In this document: piece by piece, positions 48,019 through 59,195 of the stretch
Numbering within the stretch: position 1 is the first letter of the stretch
Layout of the letters: every line of letters begins with the position of its first letter
From: Luzula sylvatica
Lineage: Eukaryota > Streptophyta > Magnoliopsida > Poales > Juncaceae
Assembly: GCA_946800325.1 (NCBI GenBank)
Contig: OX326961.1
Location: 3,202,655-3,266,654, forward strand
Length of the DNA stretch: 64,000 bases
Direction: 5' to 3'
The notes under the pieces: model-generated
The model's input: only the letters and a program-made list of their open reading frames with translations
The model's database searches: none
What the model was told of the DNA's origin: nothing
Made by a program: the position numbers and the translations under genes

Positions 48019-48952
48019 GTAAATCCCTTAATTAATTGATAACTCAATTAGGCTTGAATTGAATATTCTTTGAACCCCTCAATAATTTTTTATCATGACC
48101 TTTATTTGTCAATTATTTTTTATGAACATCTCGAGTCTGTAGTTTTTTGCAATTTACCGAAGTTTGTAACTTATGAAGGCATTTTATGTTAGCACTAAAG
48201 ATAAAATCGGAAGGCTAAATTAAGTTTAATCAAACCCTAAAAACAAAATTATGACACCTTATTAAGAATTTCTCTCATGTCCCTCCAAAAATGCAAAATA
48301 ACATATTTATCCCTCCAAAATAATCAATTACATATTTATCCCTTCTTAACTTAATTAGTATCATAAATATCCGATTAAAATGTATAAATATCAAATGTAT
48401 CCCTACCGTTAACTTTATGTTAAATTTCTGTTAAACAAACTATTATTTAATATTAAATTTAACTAAAATAACCAATAATTTTTTTAATGACTATAATATC
48501 CTTCTATTCATAAAACTAATATAATTTAATATAACTAGAGAGCCTAGTATGTTTCTCTTTCGTGAGCTCTCCATTTAGTTCCATTTGAGTTGTTCATCTT
48601 CTTTCATAGTAAATCCTCTTCTCCTGCTCAATCGTGAAGCAAGTCTCTGGCGGCAAAGAAAGATCTAGCGGCAAGTTGTGGTGGCTCTTCTTCTCGTCTC
48701 AGGCGGCTAAGCAATTCCTGGTGGCAAGTTCTGGATCTGGCTGCAAAGCAAGTTGAGGTACTATCTTCCTCTCTTTTTTGTTTGCAACTCCTGCCTCTTT
48801 TTCTGTTCGCGAGATAAGTTATTTACAAAGCAAGGTGAAGCTATTTACAAGGCTCTTCACCACTTTCTAGTATGTTCGATTCTAATAATTTTCCCCTTTT
48901 AGTCTCTTCTCCTTAATGAATTAATCTTCAATTGTAGCAAACATCATGAATT
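48019..48952. other. Intergenic, no gene seen
   Basis: From about 48540 the sequence is less AT-rich, with ctggcggcaa, tagcggcaag and ctggtggcaa repeats near 48650-48730, perhaps part of a former transcribed region. No open frame of note. Confidence 0.4.
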
Positions 48953-51159
48953 TTTTTTTTTTGAAAATAATAAAGTAGGCTCTTATGTCCTACTTCTATT
49001 TAATAATTCATGTATTAATTTGAGTTTTTACATGAATTTAACAAGTATAATTGAAGGTATTGTCCTACTCTAGCTAAAAATCACTAAATCCTAATACCTT
49101 CTTATAGCTTGCTTAACTAAACTAAACATAGCACAACAAAAAAAGCTTAACTTAATAATCCCAGAATTCGTTTCCCTAGATTTGAAATCCTTGTTTTTAA
49201 ATTGCTAAGAAATCTGGATTTGGACTCCTGGAATATGGAGTCATGGATTCTTGGATTGTGAAGAACGGTGTAAGAGGGATAACCGCATATCTCTCCATCA
49301 TTGCATCTTTCTTCGCTCCTCTCTTTCTCTTCTCTTTGCATCGTTTCTCACTGCATCTTTCTTCTTTCTCAGTACTCTCGATCACCATTGCCATCCCTGG
49401 CCTTCCTCCACCAGAACACCGATTAACATCAATTCGTCTTCCTTCACCGGGTCAATTCCTCCACCAGGTCGGCTCTTAATTTCTCTTCTGTCCTTCCTTC
49501 AGACCCTAATGGAAGTTAGGGTTCACTGATCGCCTCCACCAGAATTGATTCACTGGTCCTCCTCCTTGAGTAAGTTTCTAACTTTTCTAGGATTCAATGA
49601 ACCCTAGTTCTTCTAAGATTTTTTCATCCCCAATTAACATCAATTCGTCTTCAAATTCAATTAGGGCTCGATCAATTGGGGTTGGATCTTCTGGCATGAA
49701 AGCTTCAATTAGATTCTCCAGCTCTTCTACTGTTCTCCTTATGGTAAAGTTACTATCTTGTGCTTGATTTAGCCGATTTATTTCTTCTGCTTGCTTTTCT
49801 TCTTCATTCATATCTTCATTGAACCACCATATTCCTTCTTCAGCTAAAGTTCCATCTTGTTCCATTTCATTATTGATTCCTGCATAATTTAAATCATTAG
49901 TGTAGGAGTTTTCTAAAATTAGAGATTGATCAAAAGAGTTTGCATCTGAATTTATATCTGAATTTGAAAAAGTCTCATTTGAATTTGAAATTGAATCTGA
50001 ATTGGGAGAATCTGATGAATTAAATCTTCTGTTCCTATTATTATATATTTCATTATAAATATTTTTATAATTTTCTCCATTTTTAATTAGTAATTTTTTT
50101 TTCTGTTGCATTTAAACCTCTAACATTCCATGACAATATTTTTAATTTTTTATATCATTTAATTATGTAATTTCTCCCCTTAAAATGAACAAGTACTAAG
50201 TACTTTGTTCATCTACTAAATTACTAATTGTATTCTTAATTTCATCAGTTATATCTATTCCAGTGGAAGACAATATTTCTGCAATTTCATTTTTTATCCA
50301 AAATTTCCAATTTTCCCTCTAAATTTAAAGATTTTATTTCTGTATTATTTTGCTTATTGTATTTATGTCTTTTAGATCTATCTTTTTGAATTTCTTTAAA
50401 TTTAACAAGTTGTGCTTTTTCAATAGGAGATTGATAGTGATTAACTTGTTTATTTGATAACCTAGAACTTCTTCTTTGTTCATCAATTTTAATTATTTTA
50501 GTTTTATTTTTTAATTTATTTTCTGTTACTTTTTGATTAGTTTGATTTAAAGTGCTCTCCACTATCTTTGAAGAAGAAGTTGTACTCTCACTGTTATGTT
50601 GTGTTGTGATTAAAAAATCATTATTTAAATTTCCTGAAATTTTTTTGAAATAGTCACTTATCTTTTTTTGATTTTTTTTCAGGAAATTGTGACCTATCTA
50701 GAAGAGTTAAAGACAAATTACCTTGTATACATTGTAAGTTAGAATTTCCAGAATTTTTAATAACCTTATTTCCTTGACTTGTTGAATAATTGTTCCCATT
50801 TATGTTATTTGAATTTATGTCATTTGATGATTCAGCCCTGATTATTTCCATATTATTTTCATATTGATTTGAAATTATGGTGGAATCATCTAATTCATAT
50901 GGCTCAGTATTAGCAATGTAGGGTACCAATTTATTTAGTCCATTTCCTATTAATTCTGATTTTAAATTTGGTATTGAATCAAGAAAATTTGGTAATGTTG
51001 TTTTCTTATCATAAATAATCAATTGCTTTGTATGTTCTTCTTCAAAATATTTTCAATCGGTTTTAAGCTCAATTTTTCAGGTTCTTTGATGTTATTATTT
51101 AAATTATTTGACAAATTGTCCAATTTATCCTTAACTCTCCAATAAGAAATAATTTTTTT
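48953..51159 (-). mobile_element. LINE deletion derivative, 2.2 kb, 16-bp target duplication
   Basis: GCAAACATCATGAATT is exact at 48937-48952 and 51160-51175. A T run after the left copy is the poly(A) tail of a minus-strand element, and the next bases (taggctcttatgtcctactt) resemble in layout the 3' end of the LINE at 7844. Most of ORF2, including reverse transcriptase, is absent although both ends are present. Confidence 0.85.
49587..51159 (-). pseudogene. LINE ORF1-like remnant and start of ORF2
   Basis: Minus-strand frames, Asn/Lys/Ser-rich and AT-biased like the LINE at 8.2 kb, run from the element edge (KIISYWRVKDKLDNLSN) through 51019, 50654-51022 and 50287-50562, with frameshifts between. 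Near 50110-50130 the minus strand reads LSWNVRGLNATEKK, the usual beginning of a LINE endonuclease, but the frame then leaves the family and continues as an acidic 174-codon frame (49587-50111; EELENLIEAFMPEDPTPIDR) that I cannot assign. The endonuclease core and RT are not present. Confidence 0.6.
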
Positions 51160-51356
51160 GCAAACATCATGAATTGTGAGATAAATTTTGGGGTTGAGGA
51201 AGCTCGGCATATTAGCACTGACAATTGTGACAAATCTACTTGCGAGAATATGACCGAATCACATGTTCATTGAAGGGGACATTAGCCCCAACTTTTGATT
51301 CGCATATCACGAAGATATCTAAGGTACACTAGTGAAAAAAATACCATTTACTAATT

Positions 51357-51674
51357 TTTTTTTTGTGAAGGAGGGGGTTCCCGCACTCATTATAATAAAA
51401 TTAAAAAAACACAGTTTGGTTTACAAGATCTCTGCTAATCAAAGAGTTAACATAATCTTGACTGACCAGAATATCGGAAAATAAAAATGACAAAAGGAAA
51501 CCACATCCACAGCAAACAGTACGAAGTTAAAAAATATGTAGGGATCACTAGAGATGTGTCCACTCCTCGGATCACAGTGTGAGTGCCATTGCAGTACCTC
51601 CACCCGAATTGAGTTGCACAGAGCATTAACCTACATTACTTTCGACGAGAAAATTCATGACAATACCATTGCAG
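51357..51674 (-). mobile_element. Second truncated retroposon, 318 bp, 15-bp target duplication
   Basis: TACCATTTACTAATT is exact at 51342-51356 and 51675-51689. A T run begins the insert (poly(A) on the minus strand), followed by gtgaaggagggggttcccgc. The LINE or SINE class is not determined; its length and lack of pol III boxes favour a LINE tail. Confidence 0.7.
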
Positions 51675-51726
51675 TACCATTTACTAATTGTTATATATAT
51701 TTTTTGCAGGCCACCGAGAGTCCAAC

Positions 51727-51790
51727 ACTGCGATCAAAGATGGAGAAAAGGACAGATGAAAATATGACAAGAGCCAGGAAGGACGGGAAA
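51727..51790 (-). pseudogene. 64-bp exact copy of part of the 47.7-kb gene
   Basis: Identical to 47923-47986, the codons for the signal-peptide region of the small gene. It ends precisely where the copia LTR begins, so a larger copy may have been interrupted or captured there. Confidence 0.75.
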
Positions 51791-52525
51791 TGTTGAATAA
51801 TTAATTCATTTCTTTCATGATTAAATTAAACAATCAAGGTAACTGAATTAAATATTCAAGAAATATCTTGAAGGGACATAAAGATGACCTTATAAAGTCG
51901 GTTCAGAAGACCATGAACATTATACACTCTTTTAGTTGGAGGCCATTTACTGTGCCCCCCATTTCCTCCACTATTCACGATGGAGGGGGGGGGCTAATTG
52001 GTCTCTCCAAAATTCCCCCAATCAATTGTATTAACTGTTAATTGAAATTATTAATTATGTTGATGACTAATACAATTGTATTAACCGTTAATTATATTTG
52101 AATTAACTGTTAATTCAAAACACAATTAACGGTTAATTAAAAATGTGGGTACAAATTGGAGAGACCAATTAATATCATACCCCACTATTCACAAATTAGG
52201 TACAAATCGTGAATAGTGGGGGAATTGGGGGGAAAAGTATAATTATCCTTCTAGTTGTCTCTAGCTAAGTCAATTAGTCTAGTATAAATAGGTGTAGGGG
52301 ATGTTATGTAATGTAACATAGAAAGTGAGAGTGTGCCATCATCACAATAGAAAGGAATACAAGTGAAAGAGAGAGAGAGAGAGAGCGAGGCTTAGTGAGA
52401 GAAAGAAATTAAGAGAGAGAAAGTGAAAAAGTTTGTAAGAGTAATAGTTTGTAATATCTTGTAATAGCAAGTTTGTGTAATAAAGTTAGTATTTTCAGAG
52501 TAGTATCGCTGCGTAAATTTCGACA
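51791..52525 (+). mobile_element. 5' LTR of a copia-type retrotransposon, truncated element
   Basis: Starts tgttgaataattaattc and ends taaatttcgaca. It has a TATA-like agtataaataggtg and polyadenylation-like aataaag. Followed by a primer-binding-like tggtataagaac (52528-52539; the usual tRNA-Met site is TGGTATCAGAGC) and a gag start at 52579. No 3' LTR was found: the element breaks off in gag. A MITE is nested at 51939-52248. Confidence 0.8.
51939..52248. mobile_element. MULE-type MITE nested in the copia LTR, 310 bp
   Basis: Ends gaggccatttactgtgcccc and inverse ggataattatacttttcccc. Flanked by TTTTAGTTG (51930-51938) and TTCTAGTTG (52249-52257), 8 of 9 identical. Same family as 38345, but with only 9 G in place of the long C run. 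Confidence 0.75.
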
Positions 52526-52578
52526 AGTGGTATAAGAACGACCGAGGTTCGATTACGGAAAGTTTTTCGAAATAATCG

Positions 52579-52701
52579 ATGGCTCCAAGTATTCGAGCGA
52601 GTATGGCGCAGTCGATGGTACCCGTATTTATGGGAGATCATTATGATGTCTGGAGAATAAAGATGCGGACGTTGTTATTATCACAAGGTATGTGGGAGAT
52701 C
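52579..52701 (+). pseudogene. Copia gag N-terminal fragment
   Basis: MAPSIRASMAQSMVPVFMGD followed by HYDVWRIKMRTLLLSQGMWE is the start of a copia gag (the YDxWxxKM...SQxxW pattern). After about 40 codons the frame runs into ferredoxin-J exon 3 sequence at gagatca (52696-52702) and makes a short chimeric frame ending at 52770. Confidence 0.8.
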
Positions 52702-53698
52702 ACGCCTTCGTCGACGATTCCGCCCCTCAATCCACGGCTACGCACTGACCGCAATCAATCCATTTTTTGACGATTCCGCCCCTCGAGATCACGCCTTCGT
52801 CAACGAGTTCAGTTGCATAGGCTGCAAAAATTGCGCGAATGTTTGTCCTGACGTGTTCCAAATCGAGGAGGATTACGGCAGAGCCAGAGTCCATTGCCAA
52901 TCTGGAAACTCTAATCTGGTTCAAGAAGTCATCGATACTTGGTTCGTTCTCAAATCAAATAAATTTTATAATTTATTTATGTTTTAATTTTTTTTTTTAA
53001 TGGGTGAATGTTTCAGTCCGGTATATTGTATTCATTGGACTTCCACGGCGCAGATATCTCTGCTAGAAGACGAAATGCGAAGAGTAGAACGAGTCAATGT
53101 AATTAGTTTATTAATTTGAATTTTTGTTTGGCGAGTTTAATTAATTGGTGTTTATACTTGTGGACAGGTTGGAATAATGCTGTCTGGAATGGGTGGTTCT
53201 GTTGATGTTTTTCGGATGGTAATTATATTCATTATAATCATAATTGTATATATAATTTGTCATGAATTTTATTTGAAATTTTTGTTTGAAGGCAAAGAAA
53301 AGATGGGAGAAAAGACAAGCTAAAGTTTTGGTATGATACAAATTATTACATTCTTAATTATGTATTTTTAAATCATTAAAAATGAATATGTTTAATATAT
53401 ACTCAAAATTCAGGAAAAAGTTAAGATGCAAATGATGAAAGAAGAGGATACGGGTAAACCCGGTTCGTGAGTCGGGTCTTGGAGCGAGGTTTGGGCGAAA
53501 ACAAACGATTACCAAAGTACTTCTGGTAATAATTTAAATAATATTAGTTTGTTTTAATAATTAACAGAAGAAGAGGTGAAGGAAAGAGCGAAAAGATTTG
53601 CGGCGGCGGCAAGACGATGGAGAGAGTATTCTAGAAAAGCGGCCGATAGACCTCCCAATTTTAAACTTCCCGAAGCCATGTCATCGAAAGATAAATGA
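52696..53698 (+). pseudogene. Truncated ferredoxin-J pseudogene, exons 3-8
   Basis: Exon equivalents: 52696-52941 (5' end rearranged), 53017-53098, 53168-53218, 53292-53330, 53414-53525, 53568-53698. Splice sites are kept. Exons 1-2, the transit peptide and most of the J domain are missing. An in-frame TGA at 53468-53470 replaces the Trp of GSWAGSW in exon 7, and CPVDC has become CPVYC. The 5' side is fused to copia gag. Confidence 0.92.
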
Positions 53699-53871
53699 AA
53701 TGGAAATTAAAGAATTAGTGTATATTTTTGAATGTATTTAACCAAATTGTAATATATATGTGTAAATACTTTATCATAAATTAATTAATTAATTATAGTT
53801 GATATTAATTAAGAACAAAAGGCTATAGAACTTTTTATTGTCACCCTTAGATTTTTGTTTCCTTACTGTAT

Positions 53872-53873
<2 letters not shown>

Positions 53874-53909
<36 letters not shown>

Positions 53910-53910
53910 T
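53874..53910. repeat. (TAA)n microsatellite, block 2
   Basis: About 12 TAA units, the counterpart of 37043. Confidence 0.9.
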
Positions 53911-54426
53911 AGTCTAGAAAAAAAGAGAAACTCGAGTAATGTGTGAAAGAGAAAGAAGTTAAAAGTAAGGAATATTTGAGGGCATTGTTCCTTATTTTCA
54001 ATCTTTTCAACCTTTTTGTCACAAAATTTTGAAAAGAAAAAAGGGTCTTAAGGAATATATATAGAATATATATAGGACCTTTATTCTTTTCTAATAGCGA
54101 GTCGAGAGCGTGGTTGAGACGCGGAGGTTCGAATTTCTTTCAGGAATTATTTTAATGTTTGAAATTTTTTCTTGATGCTTTTTGTTTCTTTGATAATAGA
54201 AATTCGTGAAAATAAAGGTTTCTAGGTATTTTTTTAAACTAGTTTGTCATATTATTTAATTAAAAAGAATTGAAATAAATGAGGTTGAAACAGAAAAAAA
54301 GAAAAAACAAATAAACTACAAATACCTTTAGACTAGCCAAATTTTATTCCATCACAATTCACAAATATAAATTAATTTAAGTCCTTGTCGGCTTGATCTA
54401 TAAATGGCATTGTGATGCCTAAATAA

Positions 54427-55745
54427 GGAGCATTTATGCATGTAACCCCTTATGGAATTAAAATTCAAAAAATAATTCTCTTTTTGAAAATATTTCAAAA
54501 TAACCTCCTTTTTGATAATATTCCAAAATTAATCCATAACGGGATTTTAAATCGCGCCAATCCATTTGTAGAATTTTAATTGAAAATATGATATATTTTC
54601 CCAAATTTTACCATAACATCATCTATGATCTAATTAATACATTTAATTAAAATAATACCTAATACATGTTGGATGTTAACTTAATACATAATTAATATTT
54701 ATTTGAATTCATAAATTTTAATAAATTTTAATGAATATTTAATTATATGTTTTAATTATCATGTTAATTAAATGTAATTGTTCTATAATGGAGAATTCGA
54801 TGGGTACATTTTGGATGAGAGTAATTTTTTTTTAATATAAATTTACTGTTGTCAAAAAAAAATATTAAATTTTATTGCACTCCAAAATGTACCCGCCGAA
54901 GTCTACATTATTAAACAATTACATTTAATTAACGTGATAATTAAAATATATAATTAAATATTCATTAAAATTTATTCAAATTTATGAATTCGAATAAATA
55001 TTAATTATGTATTAAGTTAACATCTAACATATACTAGTTATCATTTTAATTAAATATACTAACCGTGATTATTCAAATTTGACCATATCATCTCTATGTT
55101 CTAATTAGTATATTTAATTAAAATGATAACTAGTACATGTTAGCTGTTAACTTAATACATAATTAATAGTTATTGGAATTCATAAATTTGAATAAATTTT
55201 AATGAATATCTAATTATATGTTTTAATTATCATGTTAATTAAATGTAATTGTTTAATAATGGAGAATTCGGCGGATACATTTTGGAGGAGAGTAATTTTT
55301 CTTTTTTTAATATTAGCGTGAACTGTTGACTCGTTGAAAAAATATATAAATTTCTTTTTGTACTCCAAAATGTACCCGCCGAATTCTCCATTATTGAACT
55401 ATTACATTTAATTAACGTGGTAATTAAAACATATAATTAAATATTCATTAAAATTTATTCAAATTTATGAATTCGAATAAATATTAATTATGTATTAAGT
55501 TAACAACCAACATGTACTAGTTATCATTTTAATTAAACGTATTAATTAGATCATAGAGGATGTTATGGTAAAATTTGGGGAAATGTATCATATTTAAAAT
55601 TCTGAATTTTGACGGCGAGATTTTAAAATCAGTTATGGGTTATTTTTGAAATATTATCAAAAAGGGGGTTATTTTTGAAATATTTTCAAAAAAGGATTAT
55701 TTTTTGAATTTTGGTTTTAGAAGGGGTTATATGCAGAAATGCTCC
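54427..55745. mobile_element. Four-armed palindromic element, 1.3 kb
   Basis: Ends ggagcatttatgcatgtaac and inverse ggagcatttctgcatataac. Inside, the same arm (ttaattaaatgtaattgttc, ggagaattcg, gtacattttgga) occurs forward near 54760, inverted near 54880, forward near 55240 and inverted near 55370. This looks like a hairpin MITE with its inner arms duplicated. Flanks cctaaataa / cctaaaatt suggest a degenerate 9-bp duplication. Absent from block 1. Confidence 0.7.
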
Positions 55746-55839
55746 CCTAAAATTAAATAATGCATTATACAATATCTTCCGCAAGGTTCGCCAAAGAATC
55801 TGCATCTTTAGGATAATTATGACATGCTCCTCAAATTTG

Positions 55840-55990
55840 CTCCAACATCCTTTGTATTACCAATTAACAATTAATTAACAAAATAATTAACAAAAATACA
55901 TTCTATATATCAGTTAACTGTTAGTGAGGTGTATTTTTGTTAATTAACATGTTAATTAAGTGTTAATCGGTGATATAGAGGACGGTGAGG
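55840..55990. mobile_element. Small hairpin MITE
   Basis: ttaattaacaaaataattaa with caaaaatacattc pairs with gaggtgtatttttgttaatt and aacatgttaattaa. Only in block 2. Confidence 0.45.
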
Positions 55991-56376
55991 AGAAACTCAG
56001 CGGCACTGGCCTCGCATCTTTATTATGAAAGTGATTTACATATACAAAAGCTGGATTTTTAAAGAAAAAGAGAGCATGTAATATTGTGCAGGAATATATT
56101 TGTTCTTGTTTTGATAGTTGGGAAATAAGCAAAATAACTTACAAGAAATCTGATTTAAATAACGTGACGAAATCTCGGTATTGGTATGATTCTCATTTTT
56201 TTTCCGAATTATACCTACCTATCTCGTGACACCCAGTTATTCATTTGAGGATCACATCAACTTCTTGTCAACCACTCAGTGAATGCCACGTGGTAGAAGA
56301 GTAAATGTTCGGGAAAAAAACACGATGGTTGTATCGTACTACCGTTACTCTTACACTGGTAATCTACATGAAAACA

Positions 56377-56450
56377 CATTGCTGGGCAAATCTCCTTTGG
56401 CAGTGCCCATCAAATAAGGCCCTGCCAAAAGAGATTTCACCCGGTAATGC
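56377..56450 (-). ncRNA. MIR399: MIR399-type hairpin, distal of the pair (block 2)
   Basis: The mature sequence on the minus strand at 56382-56402 is identical to its block 1 counterpart (TGCCAAAGGAGA...TTTGCCCAG). The loop is shorter because the acgtacgta insertion of block 1 is absent. The star arm has one change. Confidence 0.85.
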
Positions 56451-56501
56451 ATGCATGCAATTTTGTAATTTGAAAATTTAAAAATGATGGTATTTATGAT
56501 G

Positions 56502-56589
56502 GTGCATTGCTGGGCAAATCTCCTTTGGCGGCATCATTTTTAACTAGAATTCGCGATGCTGCCAAAGGAGACTCTGCCCTGTAATGCAC
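56502..56589 (-). ncRNA. MIR399: MIR399-type hairpin, proximal of the pair (block 2)
   Basis: Minus-strand miRNA at 56510-56530, CGCCAAAGGAGA...TTTGCCCAG. It differs from block 1 (...CTTGCCCTG) at two positions in the 3' half, while the seed and cleavage region are the same. The stem from gtgcatt to aatgcac is intact. Confidence 0.87.
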
Positions 56590-56653
56590 ACATTCATGTA
56601 AGTTTTGTATTTGTCTCTCGGTGAATGCGTGGCATCCTAGGTTAGAGCTTCAT

Positions 56654-56753
56654 TATTTATAGCCGAAGGATTTGCATATACATACATACTCTCTATCAAG
56701 TACGATGTGATTTGAATTTGAGGGATATGCTTATCGGGTTCTGTAGCATATGC
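56654..56753 (-). promoter_or_regulatory. Phosphate-starvation promoter of the MIR399 pair (block 2)
   Basis: TATA box (tatttata at 56654-56661, minus strand) and P1BS sites GCATATAC 56674-56681, GGATATGC 56723-56730 and GCATATGC 56746-56753. All three sites of block 1 are retained. Confidence 0.75.
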
Positions 56754-57247
56754 CTTGATAACTAAAACTCACCATCATATCCTAGATGAAACAGGTACAT
56801 ACATATTATTAATTTTAATTTCTTTTTCTTTTTCTTGCAAAGCATTATTATGTTTTTAAGTTTTTTTATGTTCATTTGAATGTATTTCTCAAGAGTGTTC
56901 GTTGTTAATGGACATTAGTTCTATAAAATCCGTCTATTACCTTGTGAACTAGTAAAGCAAAATTCTCCTCAAATCCTCGATTTGAACTTGAAGTTGACAA
57001 CGCAGCCTGCGAAAAAGCACCATATAGAGAAGATCCCGAGGAATGTGCCATTTCGATGATATCTGAATAACACATGTTTTCGCTTTATATAGTCGAAAGG
57101 TTTGGTTTTGCTGATCCGCATTTGATTCTTATGTTTCAGTAGTAGATAGTATTTCCTTTTCGCGAAATCTTATTATTCCTTTTTGCACAATCGGAAACGA
57201 AGAAATAGCATAAACCACATAAAATGGAATAGTTTTTTTGCTTCTCA

Positions 57248-57290
57248 GCATATGCTTATAGTATATCCCTTTCTTAATAACAATATATAA
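57248..57290 (+). promoter_or_regulatory. Phosphate-starvation promoter of the plus-strand MIR399 (block 2)
   Basis: P1BS GCATATGC 57248-57255 and GTATATCC 57261-57268; TATA box TATATAA 57284-57290, closer to the sites than in block 1. Confidence 0.75.
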
Positions 57291-57355
57291 ACTCTAGTCT
57301 CTGAAAGATCAAACCAACAAAGAGTGAAAGCAAGAAATGAGGAAGAAGATACAAT

Positions 57356-57513
57356 GTGAAGTTTAAGAATAACAGTGTAGTTCTCTTTTGGCAGGAATTA
57401 GCTTTTACTTACATGCCAAGCTTAATTAAACCTAACAAGGGTTTATTTAGTTGGTATGTTTGTCTAAAATATTGATCTTGCCAAAGGAGAATTGCCCTGC
57501 AATTCACCTTCAC
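57356..57513 (+). ncRNA. MIR399: MIR399 hairpin, plus strand (block 2)
   Basis: The mature sequence at 57479-57499 is identical to 39282-39302. Star and outer stem are also conserved. With both promoter and fold intact it should be as functional as the block 1 copy. Confidence 0.9.
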
Positions 57514-57905
57514 AAAAATTGAGTTGATAAATATTGAATCCTATCTTACATTTCATTTCATGACAAACGAATACGCCATTTTGGGTCAAGAAATTCATAG
57601 ACTTTATTCTTCTTTGGCCCAAAGAAAAATAAAGATTTTCCCTGGCGGATTCAGGTAAACCGGGTGTAAAAAACAACACCCGCTCCAAAAATAATCTCAG
57701 GCACTAAATTTTTCGTCAGGTTCACACTTTCTTCTTCTTCTTTATTCTTATAAACAGGTTTGGTGAAAGCTAAAGTTCTGTGGTGGAGCTTCAGTCTGAA
57801 CGAACGAATGGGTGTGAGAAACCCAATTCATCTTCTTCCCCGATTTCGTTCAATGTGGGTAAAGACGGGTTCGATTTTCCATTCAAGAAAAAAATGGGAG
57901 AAAAG

Positions 57906-59044
57906 CAGTGTTTTAAATTGCAACGATATTGCGGATATTGCGGTTTGAGAACCGTAACTTCGCAATGAAATATTGTGACAAATATCGTTTTTGGAATATT
58001 GCGGATATTGCGGCGAGATCGCGGTGAAATATTGGTATTATTGCGGAATATATCGGGTCAAAATTGCGAATAATATCCAAATTCTTGTAACTTTCTCATC
58101 CTTCCAATAAATGGCATGAGTTTTATATCGAAATGGCGCGTCTCGACGAGAGGAACGCAATCATGGGCTTGGATTTGTGAAATTTGAACTTTTTTTTACT
58201 GAATTAATCATAAAACACACTTTAAAGTAATATCATCTAGAATTATTTAATATAAATATTATAACATGATTTTGTGATTAGTTATTATTTAATTTCCATG
58301 TTTTATTGTCAAAATATGTGACATAATACACTCATAACGTATATAACTTCTAAAATGTGTCAATTGCATCTATAAATATATGAATTTCATAATTTTCAAT
58401 GTATTTCATTGATGTTTCAATTTCAAATTTGAGTCATATTGTTTTGATATTTTTAGGATGTCGATGAAAAATTCTACAACAAAACCTAAATCCAAAGATC
58501 CCGCATGGGAGTATGCTCATCGCGCGGACCCTATTAACTCATTGTTATTGTTATTATTATTTTGAAATATCATGTTTTAATTACGGACAATCAACTTTTA
58601 CGTATTTTAATTATGAACATTGAACTATTATTATTTAACCAAGTTATTGTTATTGCTATTAGATATTTAACTAAGTAAGAAATTTTAAATTATTGTTATT
58701 TTATTAAGTTTCTTGTAAAAAAAATGTAAAATGTCTTTGTCTCGAATTGTCATATTAATGGAAATTTTATGATCAATTTTTTTTGTCCCATGAAAAATAC
58801 TCCCGGACAATAGACATTTTTATTTTGTTTAGAAGAAAATTATAAAAGAAATTTTATGATATTAATTGTGAAACAAAAATTATTGTGAAAATATATATTT
58901 AAACACACTATTATAATTACATAATTTGATATCGCAACGACTGTCCGCAATAAATTTATAGCGCCGCAATTGTGCCCGCGACCGTAATCCACTGCAAAAA
59001 AGGCCCGACAACAACGGACCGCAATATCACAATTTAAAACATTG
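57906..59044. mobile_element. hAT element in a ferredoxin-J exon-6 copy (block 2)
   Basis: Same element as 39693. The 8-bp duplication GAGAAAAG is exact at 57898-57905 and 59045-59052, confirming its boundaries and that it sits inside exon-6 sequence (atgggagaaaagacaagct). Confidence 0.85.
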
Positions 59045-59195
59045 GAGAAAAGACAAGCTAGAGTTTCGGTACGATAAAAATCCAATTATTAATGTTGTAT
59101 TCTAAATCAATTGGAATTTGGGTTCGAAACTTTTAGGATGAATATGTTTAATATATACATTGCGTAGGAAAAAGTTAGGATTCGAACTGTTAGGA
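59045..59195 (+). pseudogene. Block 2 copy of the decayed ferredoxin-J remnant (exon 6 and start of exon 7)
   Basis: gagaaaagacaagctagagt and taggaaaaagttaggattcg match 40833-40975. The exon 7-8 part present in block 1 is replaced here by other sequence after about 59400. Confidence 0.7.

Noticed and set aside
49147..49529. Several overlapping frames inside the LINE derivative
   Set aside because: Mutually overlapping, pyrimidine-rich, no domain; they lie in the element's 3' non-coding part.
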